Positions 51,485-60,915 of a stretch of 64,000 nucleotides of DNA are shown here, piece after piece (the first letter of the stretch is position 1; the number at the start of each line of letters is the position of its first letter). Under the pieces are notes generated by a model. The model saw only the letters and a program-made list of their open reading frames with translations, was not told the origin of the DNA and made no database searches. The stretch is from positions 620,001 through 684,000 of the forward strand of contig NC_007952.1 in the NCBI RefSeq assembly GCF_000013645.1, read 5' to 3'. The position numbers and the translations under genes were made by a program. The stretch is from Paraburkholderia xenovorans LB400 (GTDB lineage Bacteria > Pseudomonadota > Gammaproteobacteria > Burkholderiales > Burkholderiaceae).

Positions 51485-52228
51485 TCAAAAACGCGCCGTA
51501 CCCGAAGCTCGCGTGTCCGCCGCCGCGACCGCGCCGCTGACCTCGCCCGACGGACGGTGCAGCGCGGCGGCCCATTGCGCGACGCGCTGCGGATCGAGCC
51601 GCGAGCGCCTGCCATCCACACATAGCGCGGTGCGAAAACCCGCCACGTCCGGCGCGAGCGCACGGATCTGCTCGAACTGCGCCCAGCCGAGCGAGCCGGC
51701 AATGCCGCTCATGGCGCCGCGCTCGCGTGTGATCCGCAACCACTGGGCGAGCGTGTCGCTATCCACATGGTCGAACAGCGTGCTGCCGTCCTTGCCGGCG
51801 GTGTCGAACATCACGCCCACGAAGTCGAGCGTGGCCGCGTAGGCAACCAGTTCGCCGTCCATGCCGCCGTCGCATAGCAGCACCGGCACGACCGCCGCCG
51901 GCAGGTTGGCCAGTTGTTCGAGGCAGCGCCGTGCGGCCGGTCCGGGCGTCACGCCCACTTTTACATAATCGATGCCCGCGTCGCTCACTTCGATAACGCG
52001 TGTCGTGATCTCGTCGAGCGCATCCGCCGGCACGTCGCCGATCGTCGCGCTGATCGGCTTGACCGGGTAATGGGCGCGCAGCCGGCGCGCGATCTGCGTG
52101 ATGTCGCCGATCGACAAACCGCCGAGCGCACCCGCGTTCGGCTCCTTCAGGTCGATCAGTTCGGCGCCGGCCTGGGCGGCGTCGAACGCCTCCTCGTCCG
52201 AGCGGACGCTCGCGAGCAATGCGGTCAT
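51485..52228 (-). CDS. mfnB: MfnB-like (5-formylfuran-3-yl)methyl phosphate synthase
   Basis: This 247-residue TIM-barrel protein has the signature AELIDLKEPNAGALGG with catalytic Lys28, a second YVKVGV strand and VGVMFDTAGKDGSTLFD. MfnB makes the furan phosphate core from two glyceraldehyde-3-phosphate molecules. It lies 26 bases after the DUF447 gene on the minus strand. Confidence 0.9.
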   Translation of the reverse strand: MTALLASVRSDEEAFDAAQAGAELIDLKEPNAGALGGLSIGDITQIARRLRAHYPVKPISATIGDVPADALDEITTRVIEVSDAGIDYVKVGVTPGPAARRCLEQLANLPAAVVPVLLCDGGMDGELVAYAATLDFVGVMFDTAGKDGSTLFDHVDSDTLAQWLRITRERGAMSGIAGSLGWAQFEQIRALAPDVAGFRTALCVDGRRSRLDPQRVAQWAAALHRPSGEVSGAVAAADTRASGTARF

Positions 52229-52254
52229 CGATATTCTCCGGAAGACGGGAAAAA

Positions 52255-52854
52255 CTAGTGGGACACGAGTTCGGCGGCCGGGCCGCCGGACGCGGCGAGA
52301 TTCTCGCGGTGCCGCGCGATCGCGGCGGTGAGCCAGTGCCAGGCGGTGAGTTCGGCCTCGCCCGCGGTTTTGTCGATGGCGATCTGCAGGTAGGCCATTT
52401 CCCGGTCCACCTTGTCGGCAGGCAGCATGAAAAGCCGGCTGACGAGAATCGCGCCTTCCACCACGGCCGCCTGGGCGCGGTTAAAGCCGCCGAACGGCGC
52501 ATGGTTTTCGCGGTGCACGCATTTCATGCGCAGCACCGGACGCTCCTTGTCGTCGCGCAGGTCGTCGAGTTCGAGTTCCGCATGCGCGAGCGATTCGGCG
52601 AGCCTGACGCTCGCCACGCGGCTCGCCGCGAGCGTGGGCCAATCGGTTGCGCAATGCGTGACGCAGCCGGCAAAGATACGAACGTCCGTGGTGAAGTTCA
52701 GCACCGCTGCGCGCGACGCCACGATATTGTCGAGCGTCACGGACGGACGAAAAGGCGAGAGGATGACGAAGTCGCCCTCGTAACGGGCTCCCATCGGCGC
52801 GATATGAGGACGGCCATCGCACGCTGCCGTGGTGACGATCGTTTCGTGGATCAT
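52255..52854 (-). CDS. DUF447 family protein of the C1 gene set
   Basis: This 199-residue protein starts MIHETIVTTAACDGRPHIAPMG, the DUF447 flavin-reductase-like split-barrel pattern found in archaea and H4MPT-using bacteria. It may bind FMN, but no function is known. It lies between pqqA and the mfnB-like gene. The TAG stop at 52255 overlaps the promoter-proximal side of mfnB by none. Confidence 0.8.
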   Translation of the reverse strand: MIHETIVTTAACDGRPHIAPMGARYEGDFVILSPFRPSVTLDNIVASRAAVLNFTTDVRIFAGCVTHCATDWPTLAASRVASVRLAESLAHAELELDDLRDDKERPVLRMKCVHRENHAPFGGFNRAQAAVVEGAILVSRLFMLPADKVDREMAYLQIAIDKTAGEAELTAWHWLTAAIARHRENLAASGGPAAELVSH

Positions 52855-52928
52855 GGCTGGGAACGCGTGTCCTGGCAGCGCCGAAAGGCCGGCCGTCTAG
52901 CTAGGGATTACACAGCAAATCCGCAGAA

Positions 52929-52947
52929 GGGCCGCGTCTCGCGGCCC
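52929..52947 (-). terminator. hairpin just after pqqA
   Basis: Bases 52929-52936 and 52940-52947 form a perfect 8-bp GC-only stem around a 3-base loop, 8 bases downstream of the pqqA stop. It may attenuate transcription into the DUF447 gene and protect an abundant pqqA message, as reported for some pqq operons. There is no T-run. Confidence 0.55.
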
Positions 52948-52955
52948 GTGCGGGC

Positions 52956-53030
52956 TTAACGCGTAGCGATATACATCGTGATTTCGAAACCAAAACGCAT
53001 ATCGGTGTAGCTCGGAGTGGTCCATTGCAT
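52956..53030 (-). CDS. pqqA: PqqA, precursor peptide of PQQ
   Basis: This ORF of 24 codons encodes MQWTTPSYTDMRFGFEITMY plus IATR. It has the required Glu16 and Tyr20 (E-x3-Y) that PqqE cross-links to form PQQ, and the WTTP-Y-DMRFGFE pattern of PqqA. A strong ribosome site (GGAGGAAACACGT) precedes the ATG. It is short enough to be missed by automatic calling. It lies 13 kb from pqqBCDE and is divergent from cbbL. Confidence 0.97.
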   Translation of the reverse strand: MQWTTPSYTDMRFGFEITMYIATR

Positions 53031-53525
53031 ACGTGTTTCCTCCAGGTATTGATACAGCGTTGCGCCGTCGGCCCGGCGTGATGCCGGACTTCATTGGCGT
53101 TGGTTACTACGCAAGCTCCATGCCGGATGTTCGACGACACGGCGTGGGCAGCGCACCGGCGCGCCGCAATACAGCGTTCGCCGAATTGCGTCGGCGCGGC
53201 CACCGGGCGCGCGGCACGATGCGGTTGCACCGCGCACTGTTCCGGGAATGCAGCAAAGTGTTCCATGACGGGCAAAGGCTACCGCTTCTGTCACGCAATG
53301 CTTGCAATTCCTATGCGAATCATTCTCTACCGATCGCAAGCGCATGTGTTGAGAATTTCGCTTCGTGGCCCGCGTTTTCGCGATCCGCGTTTTCGGTGAT
53401 CGATAACGGATCGGTTAAGTCTGCCAAATAAAATCGTGAATTCTCAATGACTGCGTTCATGCCTACAGTGCACACAAGCGCTTCGTTCTTCCGGCAGCGC
53501 GCCTGTTCACTCTCGAGGATACGTC
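53031..53525. promoter_or_regulatory. divergent promoter region between pqqA and the cbb operon
   Basis: This 495-base gene-free region serves both pqqA and cbbL. The last 220 bases are AT-rich. A 9-base inverted repeat links TTGAGAATT at 53349-53357 with AATTCTCAA at 53439-53447, and a TAAAAT -10-like element occurs at 53429-53434. A CbbR (LysR-type) binding site is expected here, but I could not assign one with confidence. No cbbR gene is adjacent. Confidence 0.45.
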
Positions 53526-55025
53526 ATGAACGATTTCAGTCAACCGGTGATCGATTCCATACACAAGCCGCGCGACGCGGCGAACCCTCGCGAACGGTAC
53601 GCCGCGGGCGTGATGAAGTATCGCGAGATGGGCTACTGGCAGCCCGATTACGCGCCGAAAGATACCGACGTCATAGCGCTTTTTCGCATCACGCCGCAGC
53701 CCGGCGTCGATCCGGAGGAGGCGGCGGCGGCCGTGGCCGGCGAATCGTCGACGGCAACCTGGACCGTGGTGTGGACCGACCGGCTGACCGCGTGCGACAT
53801 TTACCGCGCAAAAGCCTATCGCGTTGATCCGGTGCCGGCCTCGAACGCCGCCGAACCGCAGTATTTCGCGTACATCGCCTATGAACTGGATCTGTTCGAA
53901 GAAGGCTCGGTCGCCAACCTGACGGCGTCGATCATCGGCAACGTGTTCGGCTTCAAACCGCTCAAGGCGCTGCGTCTCGAAGACATGCGCATACCTGTTG
54001 CTTATCTGAAGACCTTTCAGGGGCCGCCGACCGGAATCGTCGTCGAGCGCGAACGGCTCGACAAGTACGGACGGCCGCTGCTCGGCGCGACCGTCAAGCC
54101 CAAACTGGGTTTGTCGGGCAAGAACTATGGCCGCGTCGTGTATGAAGGATTGCGCGGCGGTCTGGATTTTCTGAAGGACGACGAGAACATCAATTCGCAG
54201 GCGTTCATGCACTGGCGCGACCGTTTTCTGTTTGCGATGGAAGCGGTGAATCGCGCGCAGGCGGAGACGGGCGAGGTCAAGGGCCACTACCTGAACGTGA
54301 CGGCCGGCACGATGGAGGACATGTATGAGCGCGCCGAATTCGCCAAGGAACTGGGTTCATGCATCGTGATGATCGATCTGGTGATCGGCTGGACCGCGAT
54401 TCAGTCGATGGCGCGCTGGGCGCGCAGGAACGACATGATCCTGCACCTGCATCGCGCGGGGCACAGCACCTATACGCGGCAGCGCAACCACGGCATTTCG
54501 TTTCGCGTGATCGCGAAGTGGCTGCGCATGGCGGGCGTCGATCACGCGCATGCGGGCACGGCGGTCGGCAAGCTCGAAGGCGATCCGCTCTCGGTGCAGG
54601 GCTATTACAACGTGTGCCGCGAGTCGCACAACGAGGTCGACCTGTCGCGCGGCATTTTCTTCGACCAGCCGTGGGCCGGTCTGCGCAAGGTGATGCCGGT
54701 GGCCTCGGGCGGCATTCACGCGGGACAGATGCATCAGCTGCTCGATCTGTTCGGCGATGACGCGATCCTGCAGTTCGGCGGCGGCACGATCGGCCATCCG
54801 GCCGGTATTCAGGCGGGCGCGGTGGCGAATCGCGTCGCGCTCGAAGCGATGGTGAAGGCGCGCAACGAGGGCCGCGACATCGTTCACGAGGGGCCGGACA
54901 TTCTCGAAGCCGCGGCGCGCTGGTGCACGCCGCTCAAGCAGGCGCTCGATACGTGGCGGGACGTGACCTTCAACTACGCGTCCACCGACACGCCGGATTT
55001 CGCCGCCACGCCGACCGCGGCCTGA
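53526..55025 (+). CDS. cbbL: RuBisCO large subunit, red-type (form IC)
   Basis: This 499-residue protein carries the catalytic lysine in KPKLGLSGKN (Lys191) and the carbamylated lysine with its two acidic neighbours in FLKDDE (Lys217, Asp219, Glu220). It closely matches CbbL of Cupriavidus-type chemoautotrophs, including the ESSTATWTVVWTDRLTACD and HLHRAGH blocks. RuBisCO carboxylates ribulose-1,5-bisphosphate. The ATG follows GAGGATACGTC. It is the first gene of cbbLSXFPTAE. Confidence 0.98.
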   Translation: MNDFSQPVIDSIHKPRDAANPRERYAAGVMKYREMGYWQPDYAPKDTDVIALFRITPQPGVDPEEAAAAVAGESSTATWTVVWTDRLTACDIYRAKAYRVDPVPASNAAEPQYFAYIAYELDLFEEGSVANLTASIIGNVFGFKPLKALRLEDMRIPVAYLKTFQGPPTGIVVERERLDKYGRPLLGATVKPKLGLSGKNYGRVVYEGLRGGLDFLKDDENINSQAFMHWRDRFLFAMEAVNRAQAETGEVKGHYLNVTAGTMEDMYERAEFAKELGSCIVMIDLVIGWTAIQSMARWARRNDMILHLHRAGHSTYTRQRNHGISFRVIAKWLRMAGVDHAHAGTAVGKLEGDPLSVQGYYNVCRESHNEVDLSRGIFFDQPWAGLRKVMPVASGGIHAGQMHQLLDLFGDDAILQFGGGTIGHPAGIQAGAVANRVALEAMVKARNEGRDIVHEGPDILEAAARWCTPLKQALDTWRDVTFNYASTDTPDFAATPTAA

Positions 55026-55133
55026 GCGGCGGCCATTCAGGATTTTCAGGGCGGGTTCGACCGCAGTGCTGCCGCACTGCGCGGGAGTCTGCTGGCGCCG
55101 TTCCGAACGCTGCATTCATCAACGAGGTACGTC

Positions 55134-55562
55134 ATGCGAATTACACAGGGCACGTTTTCCTTCCTGCCGGAATTGACCGACGAAGAGATCCGTTTGCAGA
55201 TCGACTACGCGCTGAGCCAGGGCTGGGCCTGCTCGGTCGAATACACCGACGACCCGCATCCGCGCAACACGTATTGGGAAATGTGGGGCCTGCCGATGTT
55301 CGATCTGCGCGATGCGGCCGGCGTGCTGCAGGAAGTGAAGGCGTGCCGCGCGGCGCAGCCGCAGCACTACATCAAGGTCAATGCATTCGACTCGGTGCGC
55401 GGCTTCGAGACGATGCGCCTGTCGTTCATCGTCAACCGGCCGGACGAAGAGCCGGGCTTCCGCCTGACGCGCCAGGACGGGCCGGGACGCGTGCAGCGCT
55501 ACGGGTTGTCGGGCTACGCGGGCGACCGGCCGTCGGGCGAACGATACGGACCCGCGCGCTAG
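55134..55562 (+). CDS. cbbS: RuBisCO small subunit, red-type
   Basis: This 142-residue protein begins MRITQGTFSFLPELTDEEI and keeps the YWEMWGLPMFDL region of small subunits. Its C-terminal extension (ending RVQRYGLSGYAGDRP) forms the extra hairpin typical of red-type enzymes. It lies 108 bases after cbbL with a GAGGTACGTC ribosome site. Confidence 0.97.
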   Translation: MRITQGTFSFLPELTDEEIRLQIDYALSQGWACSVEYTDDPHPRNTYWEMWGLPMFDLRDAAGVLQEVKACRAAQPQHYIKVNAFDSVRGFETMRLSFIVNRPDEEPGFRLTRQDGPGRVQRYGLSGYAGDRPSGERYGPAR

Positions 55563-55617
55563 AAGAGGGACCCGCAATGCGAGGCTCGACGAATTGCCAC
55601 AAGCAAAGGGAGAGGCC

Positions 55618-56667
55618 ATGACCGAAGCTGCCGCCATAGACGCGAACGCGCTATGTTCTGACGGACGAGACGCTGCCGCGCTACAGGACAGCCAGGACAG
55701 CCGCGCGCAAGCGCCGCAGGTCGATCTCGCCGCCCTCTATCGCGACTCCGGCATCGGCGACGTGCTTGCCGAACTCGACCGCGATCTGGTCGGCCTCGCC
55801 CCGGTGAAAACCCGCATTCGCGAGATCGCGGCGCATCTGCTCGTTGAGCGCGCGCGCGATTCGCTCGGTCTCGCGGGCGGCGCGCCCACCCTGCATATGT
55901 GTTTCTCGGGCAATCCCGGCACGGGCAAGACCACGGTCGCGCTGCGCATGGCGGAGGTGCTGCACCGGCTCGGCTACATTCGCCGCAATCATCTGGTGTC
56001 GGTCACGCGCGACGATCTGGTCGGCCAGTACATTGGCCACACCGCGCCGAAAACGCGCGATGTGCTGAAACGCGCGATGGGCGGCGTGCTTTTCATCGAC
56101 GAAGCCTATTACCTGTATCGCCCGGAAAACGAACGCGATTACGGTCAGGAAGCGATCGAGATCCTGCTGCAAACAATGGAAAACCAGCGTGACGATCTGG
56201 TGGTGATTCTGGCCGGTTACGCCGCGCGCATGGAAGTGTTCTTCGAAAGCAATCCGGGCTTTCGCTCGCGCATTGCGCATCACATCACGTTTCCCGACTA
56301 CGACGGCGCGGAACTGCTCGATATCGCCGAGCGCATGCTCGCGACGATGCATTACCGCTTCGACGCCGACTCGCGGCGCGCTTTCGCCGACTATCTCGCG
56401 CTGCGCACCAGGCAGGCGAATTTCGCCAACGCCCGCTCGGTGCGCAATGCGCTCGATCGCTCACGGCTGCGCCAGGCCAACCGCCTGTTCGCCACGGCGA
56501 TGCAGGGCGGTGCGCCGATCGACGCAGCCGCGCTCACGCTGATCGCCGCCGCCGACGTTCGCGCGAGCCGCGTGTTCACTGAATCTGAAGCGCTCGCGGC
56601 GAACGCCGGGGCGCCTGCGTCCTCTCATGCAACGGCAACGCGCGCCGTGACGGCGCCGCCAGGCTGA
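55618..56667 (+). CDS. cbbX: CbbX, AAA+ red-type RuBisCO activase
   Basis: This 349-residue ATPase has Walker A at residues 98-106 (GNPGTGKTT) and Walker B in GGVLFIDEAYYL. A pore loop region (HLVSVTRDDLVGQYIGHTAPKT) follows the typical CbbX order. It remodels inhibited red-type RuBisCO by pulling on the CbbL C-terminus. ATG at 55618 has GGGAGAGGCC upstream; an earlier start at 55594 is less likely. Confidence 0.96.
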   Translation: MTEAAAIDANALCSDGRDAAALQDSQDSRAQAPQVDLAALYRDSGIGDVLAELDRDLVGLAPVKTRIREIAAHLLVERARDSLGLAGGAPTLHMCFSGNPGTGKTTVALRMAEVLHRLGYIRRNHLVSVTRDDLVGQYIGHTAPKTRDVLKRAMGGVLFIDEAYYLYRPENERDYGQEAIEILLQTMENQRDDLVVILAGYAARMEVFFESNPGFRSRIAHHITFPDYDGAELLDIAERMLATMHYRFDADSRRAFADYLALRTRQANFANARSVRNALDRSRLRQANRLFATAMQGGAPIDAAALTLIAAADVRASRVFTESEALAANAGAPASSHATATRAVTAPPG

Positions 56668-56693
56668 ACGAAAACAATCCTCAGGAGATCGCC

Positions 56694-57830
56694 ATGCAGG
56701 ACGGACGTACGACCCTTTCGAAATTTCTGATCGACACCCTCGACCGCCAGCCCTGTTCGACGGAAACGGCGCGCAACGCCGGCCTTTCGGCGCTGCTGAT
56801 CGACGTCGCCGCCGCTATCAAGTCGATCTCCGCGATGCTCACCAAAGGCGCGCTCGGCGGCAACTACGGCTCCGCGCAGAGCATCAACACGCACGGCGAG
56901 GAACAGAAGAAGCTCGACGTCGCGACCAATGAAATCTTCGTGCAGCAATGCGAGTGGGACGGACTGCTCGCCGCGATGGTGTCCGAGGAAATGGAGAGCG
57001 TCTATGCGATTCCGCCGGGCTATCCGCGCGGCGATTATCTGCTCGCTTTCGATCCGCTCGACGGTTCGTCGAATATCGACATCAACGGCGTGGTGGGGTC
57101 GATCTTTTCGGTGCTGCGCAATGGCGAGGGAAATGGAAATGCCAATGAAAAAAACGGCAGCGATCCGCGCGGCACGGTCGGCGAGTCCGCGTTTCTGCGG
57201 CCGGGCTGCGAGCAGGTGGCCGCGGGCTACGCCGTCTACGGGCCATCGACCATGCTCGTGCTCTCGGTCGGCAACGGCACGCATGGTTTCACGCTGGAGC
57301 GCGAGATCGGCAACTTCGTGCTCACGCATTCGAACATCCGCATTCCCGAAGACACCGTCGAGTTCGCGATCAACGCCTCGAACGAACGGTTCTGGGAACC
57401 GCCGGTGCGCCGCTATGTGCAGGAATGCAAGGACGGGCGCAGCGGCTGCCGTGCGAGCGACTTCAATATGCGCTGGATCGCGTCGATGGTCGCCGAGGTG
57501 CATCGCATCCTGATGCGCGGCGGCGTGTTCATGTACCCGCGCGACTCGAAGACGCCTGCGATGGAAGGGCGCCTGCGGCTCCTGTATGAAGCCAACCCGA
57601 TGAGCTTTCTCGTCGAACAGGCGGGCGGTCTTTCGATCACCGGGCGCGAGCGGATTCTCGACGTCGTGCCGCGCGCGCTGCATGGACGCGTGCCGGTGAT
57701 CCTCGGTTCGAAGCACGAGGTGGAGCGTATTGGCCGCTATCACGGCGAATACGACCGCGGCGAAGATCAGCCCTTCACCTCGCCGCTGTTCAGCCGGCGC
57801 TCGCTGTTCCTGCCGGGTTTCACGGCCTAG
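56694..57830 (+). CDS. cbbF: fructose-1,6-bisphosphatase class I
   Basis: This 378-residue protein has the FBPase metal-binding motif FDPLDGSSNID at residues 119-129 and the substrate-binding PMSFLVEQAGG region. It hydrolyses fructose-1,6- and probably sedoheptulose-1,7-bisphosphate in the Calvin cycle. It starts 26 bases after cbbX with AGGAGATCGCC. The lengthy C-terminus (DRGEDQPFTSPLFSRRS) is typical for autotrophic bacterial forms. Confidence 0.96.
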   Translation: MQDGRTTLSKFLIDTLDRQPCSTETARNAGLSALLIDVAAAIKSISAMLTKGALGGNYGSAQSINTHGEEQKKLDVATNEIFVQQCEWDGLLAAMVSEEMESVYAIPPGYPRGDYLLAFDPLDGSSNIDINGVVGSIFSVLRNGEGNGNANEKNGSDPRGTVGESAFLRPGCEQVAAGYAVYGPSTMLVLSVGNGTHGFTLEREIGNFVLTHSNIRIPEDTVEFAINASNERFWEPPVRRYVQECKDGRSGCRASDFNMRWIASMVAEVHRILMRGGVFMYPRDSKTPAMEGRLRLLYEANPMSFLVEQAGGLSITGRERILDVVPRALHGRVPVILGSKHEVERIGRYHGEYDRGEDQPFTSPLFSRRSLFLPGFTA

Positions 57831-57894
57831 CCGCCGGACAACCCGGGCTCGCGAAAGGCATCCGATCAGAACACTACTATCCGGAGACAAGCGC

Positions 57895-58767
57895 ATGTCA
57901 GTCAAACACCCGATCATTGCGGTGACCGGTTCGAGCGGCGCCGGCACCACGACCGTGATGAAGAGCTTCACCCATATTTTCCGGCGCGAAAAAATCAACG
58001 CGCAGATCGTGGAAGGGGACGCTTTTCATCGTTATGACCGCAACGGCATGCGCGAGGCCATGAAGCAGCACGAGCGGGATGGCGCACCGAATTTCAGCCA
58101 TTTCGGACCGGAAGCGAATCTGCTCGAAGACCTCGAGACCCTGTTCGCCAGTTATGGCGAGAACGGCACCGGCAGGCTGCGCCACTACGTTCATGACGAA
58201 GGCGAAACGCGGCTCTACAAGCAGGATGCCGGTACCTTCACGCCGTGGGAGGAGGTGACGCCCGACACCGACCTGATGTTCTACGAGGGCCTGCATGGCG
58301 CAGCCGTGACCGACGATATCGACATTGCGCGGCACGCGGACCTGCTGATCGGCGTGGTACCGATCATCAATCTCGAATGGATTCAGAAACTGCATCGCGA
58401 CCAGACCATGCGCGGCTACTCGCACGAGGCCGTGGTCGATACGATCCTGCGGCGCATGCCGGACTACGTGAACTACATTTGCCCGCAATTCTCGCGCACA
58501 CACGTGAACTTCCAGCGCGTGCCGACCGTGGATACGTCGAATCCGTTTATCGCCCGTGAGATTCCGCAGCCCGACGAGAGCTTTGTCGTGATCCGTTTTG
58601 CGCGCCCGAAGGGGATCGACTTCCAGTATCTGCTGACCATGCTGCACGACTCGTTCATGTCGCGGCCGAATGTGATCGTCGTGCCGGGCGGCAAGATGGG
58701 GCTCGCGATGCAGCTGATTTTCACGCCGATGATTCTGCAACTGATCGACCGGCGGGCGCGCGCGTGA
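57895..58767 (+). CDS. cbbP: phosphoribulokinase
   Basis: This 290-residue kinase has the P-loop-like GSSGAGTTT (residues 12-20) and an EGDAFHRYDR motif with the catalytic acid, matching proteobacterial CbbP. It phosphorylates ribulose-5-phosphate to make the RuBisCO substrate. The start follows CCGGAGACAAGCGC. Proteobacterial forms are allosterically activated by NADH, but that cannot be judged here. Confidence 0.97.
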   Translation: MSVKHPIIAVTGSSGAGTTTVMKSFTHIFRREKINAQIVEGDAFHRYDRNGMREAMKQHERDGAPNFSHFGPEANLLEDLETLFASYGENGTGRLRHYVHDEGETRLYKQDAGTFTPWEEVTPDTDLMFYEGLHGAAVTDDIDIARHADLLIGVVPIINLEWIQKLHRDQTMRGYSHEAVVDTILRRMPDYVNYICPQFSRTHVNFQRVPTVDTSNPFIAREIPQPDESFVVIRFARPKGIDFQYLLTMLHDSFMSRPNVIVVPGGKMGLAMQLIFTPMILQLIDRRARA

Positions 58768-58813
58768 CGCGCGGTGCAAAACGGTTTATCCATTTCGTGC
58801 AAGGAGACATTCG

Positions 58814-60856
58814 ATGAGTGCCGTCGCAGAATCCGTCGCAATACCCGCGACCCGGCTGATGGCCGACGCGCTGCGCATGCTCGCGATCGACGCGGTCGAA
58901 GCCGCGAAGTCCGGTCATCCGGGCATGCCGCTCGGCATGGCCGAGATTGCCGTCGCGCTGTGGGACCGGCATCTGAAGCACAACCCGCGCAATCCCGCGT
59001 GGCCCGATCGCGACCGCTTCGTGCTGTCGAACGGGCACGGTGCGATGCTGTTGTATGGCCTGCTGCATCTCACCGGCTACGATCTGCCGATCGACGAACT
59101 CAGGCGCTTCAGGCAACTGTACAGCAGGACGCCGGGGCATCCGGAGGTGGGCGTGACCCCTGGCGTGGAAACGACCACCGGGCCGCTCGGGCAGGGGCTC
59201 GCCAATGCTGTCGGCATGGCGCTCGCCGAGGCGCTGCTCGCGCGCGAATTCAACCGGCCCGGCCATTCGATCGTCGATCACCGCACGTATGTGTTCGTCG
59301 GCGACGGTTGCATGATGGAAGGCATTTCGCACGAGGCGGCTTCGCTCGCCGGCACGTTGAAGCTCGACAAGCTCACGGTGCTGTATGACGACAACGGCAT
59401 CTCGATCGACGGCCACGTCTCGCAGTGGTTCAGCGACGACACGCCCGCGCGTTTTGCGGCCTACGGCTGGCATGTGGTACGCGAGGTGGACGGACATGAC
59501 GTGGACGCGGTCGATCGGGCTCTCTCGCGCGCACGCGCAGCCGGCCGGCCGACGCTGATCTGCTGCCGCACGGTGATCGGCAAAGGCTCGCCCTCGAAAG
59601 CGGGCACGCACGACGTGCACGGCGCGCCGCTCGGGGCCGACGAAGTTGCGAACACGCGGCGCGCGCTCGGCTGGCCGCATGCGCCGTTCGCTATGCCTGC
59701 CGAGGTTCGCACGCTGTGGGACGCGAGCGAGCGTGGCGCGGCCACAGAAGCCGACTGGAACACGCGTTTCGAAGCGTATCGCAAGCACTATCCGCATGAA
59801 GCCGCCGAGTTCGAGCGAAGGACGCAACGCACGCTGCCCGTGCAGTGGCGCGACACGGTCCGCGCGATGGTGAGCGACGCGGACCACGCGGGCGAATCGA
59901 TCGCGACCCGCAAGGCCTCGCAACAGGCGATTGCCGTGCTGGCTCGCGCATTGCCGGAATTGCTGGGCGGTTCGGCCGACCTGACCGGCTCGAACCTCAC
60001 CAACTGGAAAACCGCGGTCGATGTTCATGCCGACGACAGCGGCCTGCAAGGCGGCAACTATCTGCACTTCGGCGTGCGCGAATTCGGCATGAGCGCGGTG
60101 ATGAACGGTATTGCGCTGCATCGCGGACATATTCCGTTCGGCGGCACCTTTCTCACGTTCTCCGACTACTCACGCAGCGCGCTGCGCATGGCCGCGCTGA
60201 TGAAGACCCGTGCGATTTTCGTGTTCACGCACGACTCGATCGGCCTCGGCGAAGACGGGCCGACACATCAGTCCGTGGAGCACGCGGCGAGCTTGCGGCT
60301 CATTCCCGGGCTCGACGTCTGGCGTCCGTGCGACACGGTCGAGACCGCGCAGGCGTGGGCGAGCGCGGTGGAACGCGATGGGCCGTCGTGCCTGCTGCTG
60401 AGCCGCCAGAATCTGCCGTTCGCCGCGCGCAGCGCTGAACAGATCGACGCGATCGAGCGCGGCGGCTATGTGTTGCGTGACTGGCCTGCGGAACGGGCGC
60501 AAACGCGGATCGTGCTGATCGCCACCGGTTCGGAAGTCTCGCTCGCGCTCGATGCCGTCGCGCCGCTCGCGCAAGCCGGCATCGCCGCGCGGGTCGTGTC
60601 GATGCCGTCCACCAGCGTATTCGACCGGCAGCCCGCCGCATGGCGCGACGCGGTGCTGCCGCCGCGGGTGCCGCGCGTCGCGGTGGAAGCGGGCGTGCGC
60701 GCGTTCTGGCGGCAATACGTGGGCCTCGAAGGCGGCGTGGTGGGCATTGATACGTTCGGCGAATCCGCCCCCGCCGCGGCGCTGTTCGAGCATTTCGGTC
60801 TGACCGCGCGCGCGGTGGTGGACGAAGCCCGCCGTGTCGCGCAACTCGCGCGTTAA
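58814..60856 (+). CDS. cbbT: transketolase
   Basis: This 680-residue protein has TPP-binding GDGCMMEGISHEA near residue 162 and the transketolase signature EAAKSGHPGMPLGMAE. A glutamate-containing EDGPTHQ motif follows in the second half. It transfers two-carbon units in the regeneration part of the Calvin cycle. AAGGAGACATTCG precedes the ATG. Confidence 0.97.
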   Translation: MSAVAESVAIPATRLMADALRMLAIDAVEAAKSGHPGMPLGMAEIAVALWDRHLKHNPRNPAWPDRDRFVLSNGHGAMLLYGLLHLTGYDLPIDELRRFRQLYSRTPGHPEVGVTPGVETTTGPLGQGLANAVGMALAEALLAREFNRPGHSIVDHRTYVFVGDGCMMEGISHEAASLAGTLKLDKLTVLYDDNGISIDGHVSQWFSDDTPARFAAYGWHVVREVDGHDVDAVDRALSRARAAGRPTLICCRTVIGKGSPSKAGTHDVHGAPLGADEVANTRRALGWPHAPFAMPAEVRTLWDASERGAATEADWNTRFEAYRKHYPHEAAEFERRTQRTLPVQWRDTVRAMVSDADHAGESIATRKASQQAIAVLARALPELLGGSADLTGSNLTNWKTAVDVHADDSGLQGGNYLHFGVREFGMSAVMNGIALHRGHIPFGGTFLTFSDYSRSALRMAALMKTRAIFVFTHDSIGLGEDGPTHQSVEHAASLRLIPGLDVWRPCDTVETAQAWASAVERDGPSCLLLSRQNLPFAARSAEQIDAIERGGYVLRDWPAERAQTRIVLIATGSEVSLALDAVAPLAQAGIAARVVSMPSTSVFDRQPAAWRDAVLPPRVPRVAVEAGVRAFWRQYVGLEGGVVGIDTFGESAPAAALFEHFGLTARAVVDEARRVAQLAR

Positions 60857-60915
60857 ACCCGAACCCGCGGCACGCGCGGCGCGCCATGACCCGATCCGAT
60901 TTCGAGGAGTTTGCG

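Noticed and set aside
53349..53447. Assigning the TTGAGAATT/AATTCTCAA pair as a definite CbbR operator
   Set aside because: The spacing (about 80 bases) and lack of a TNA-N7-TNA match prevent a firm call; kept only as part of the control region.
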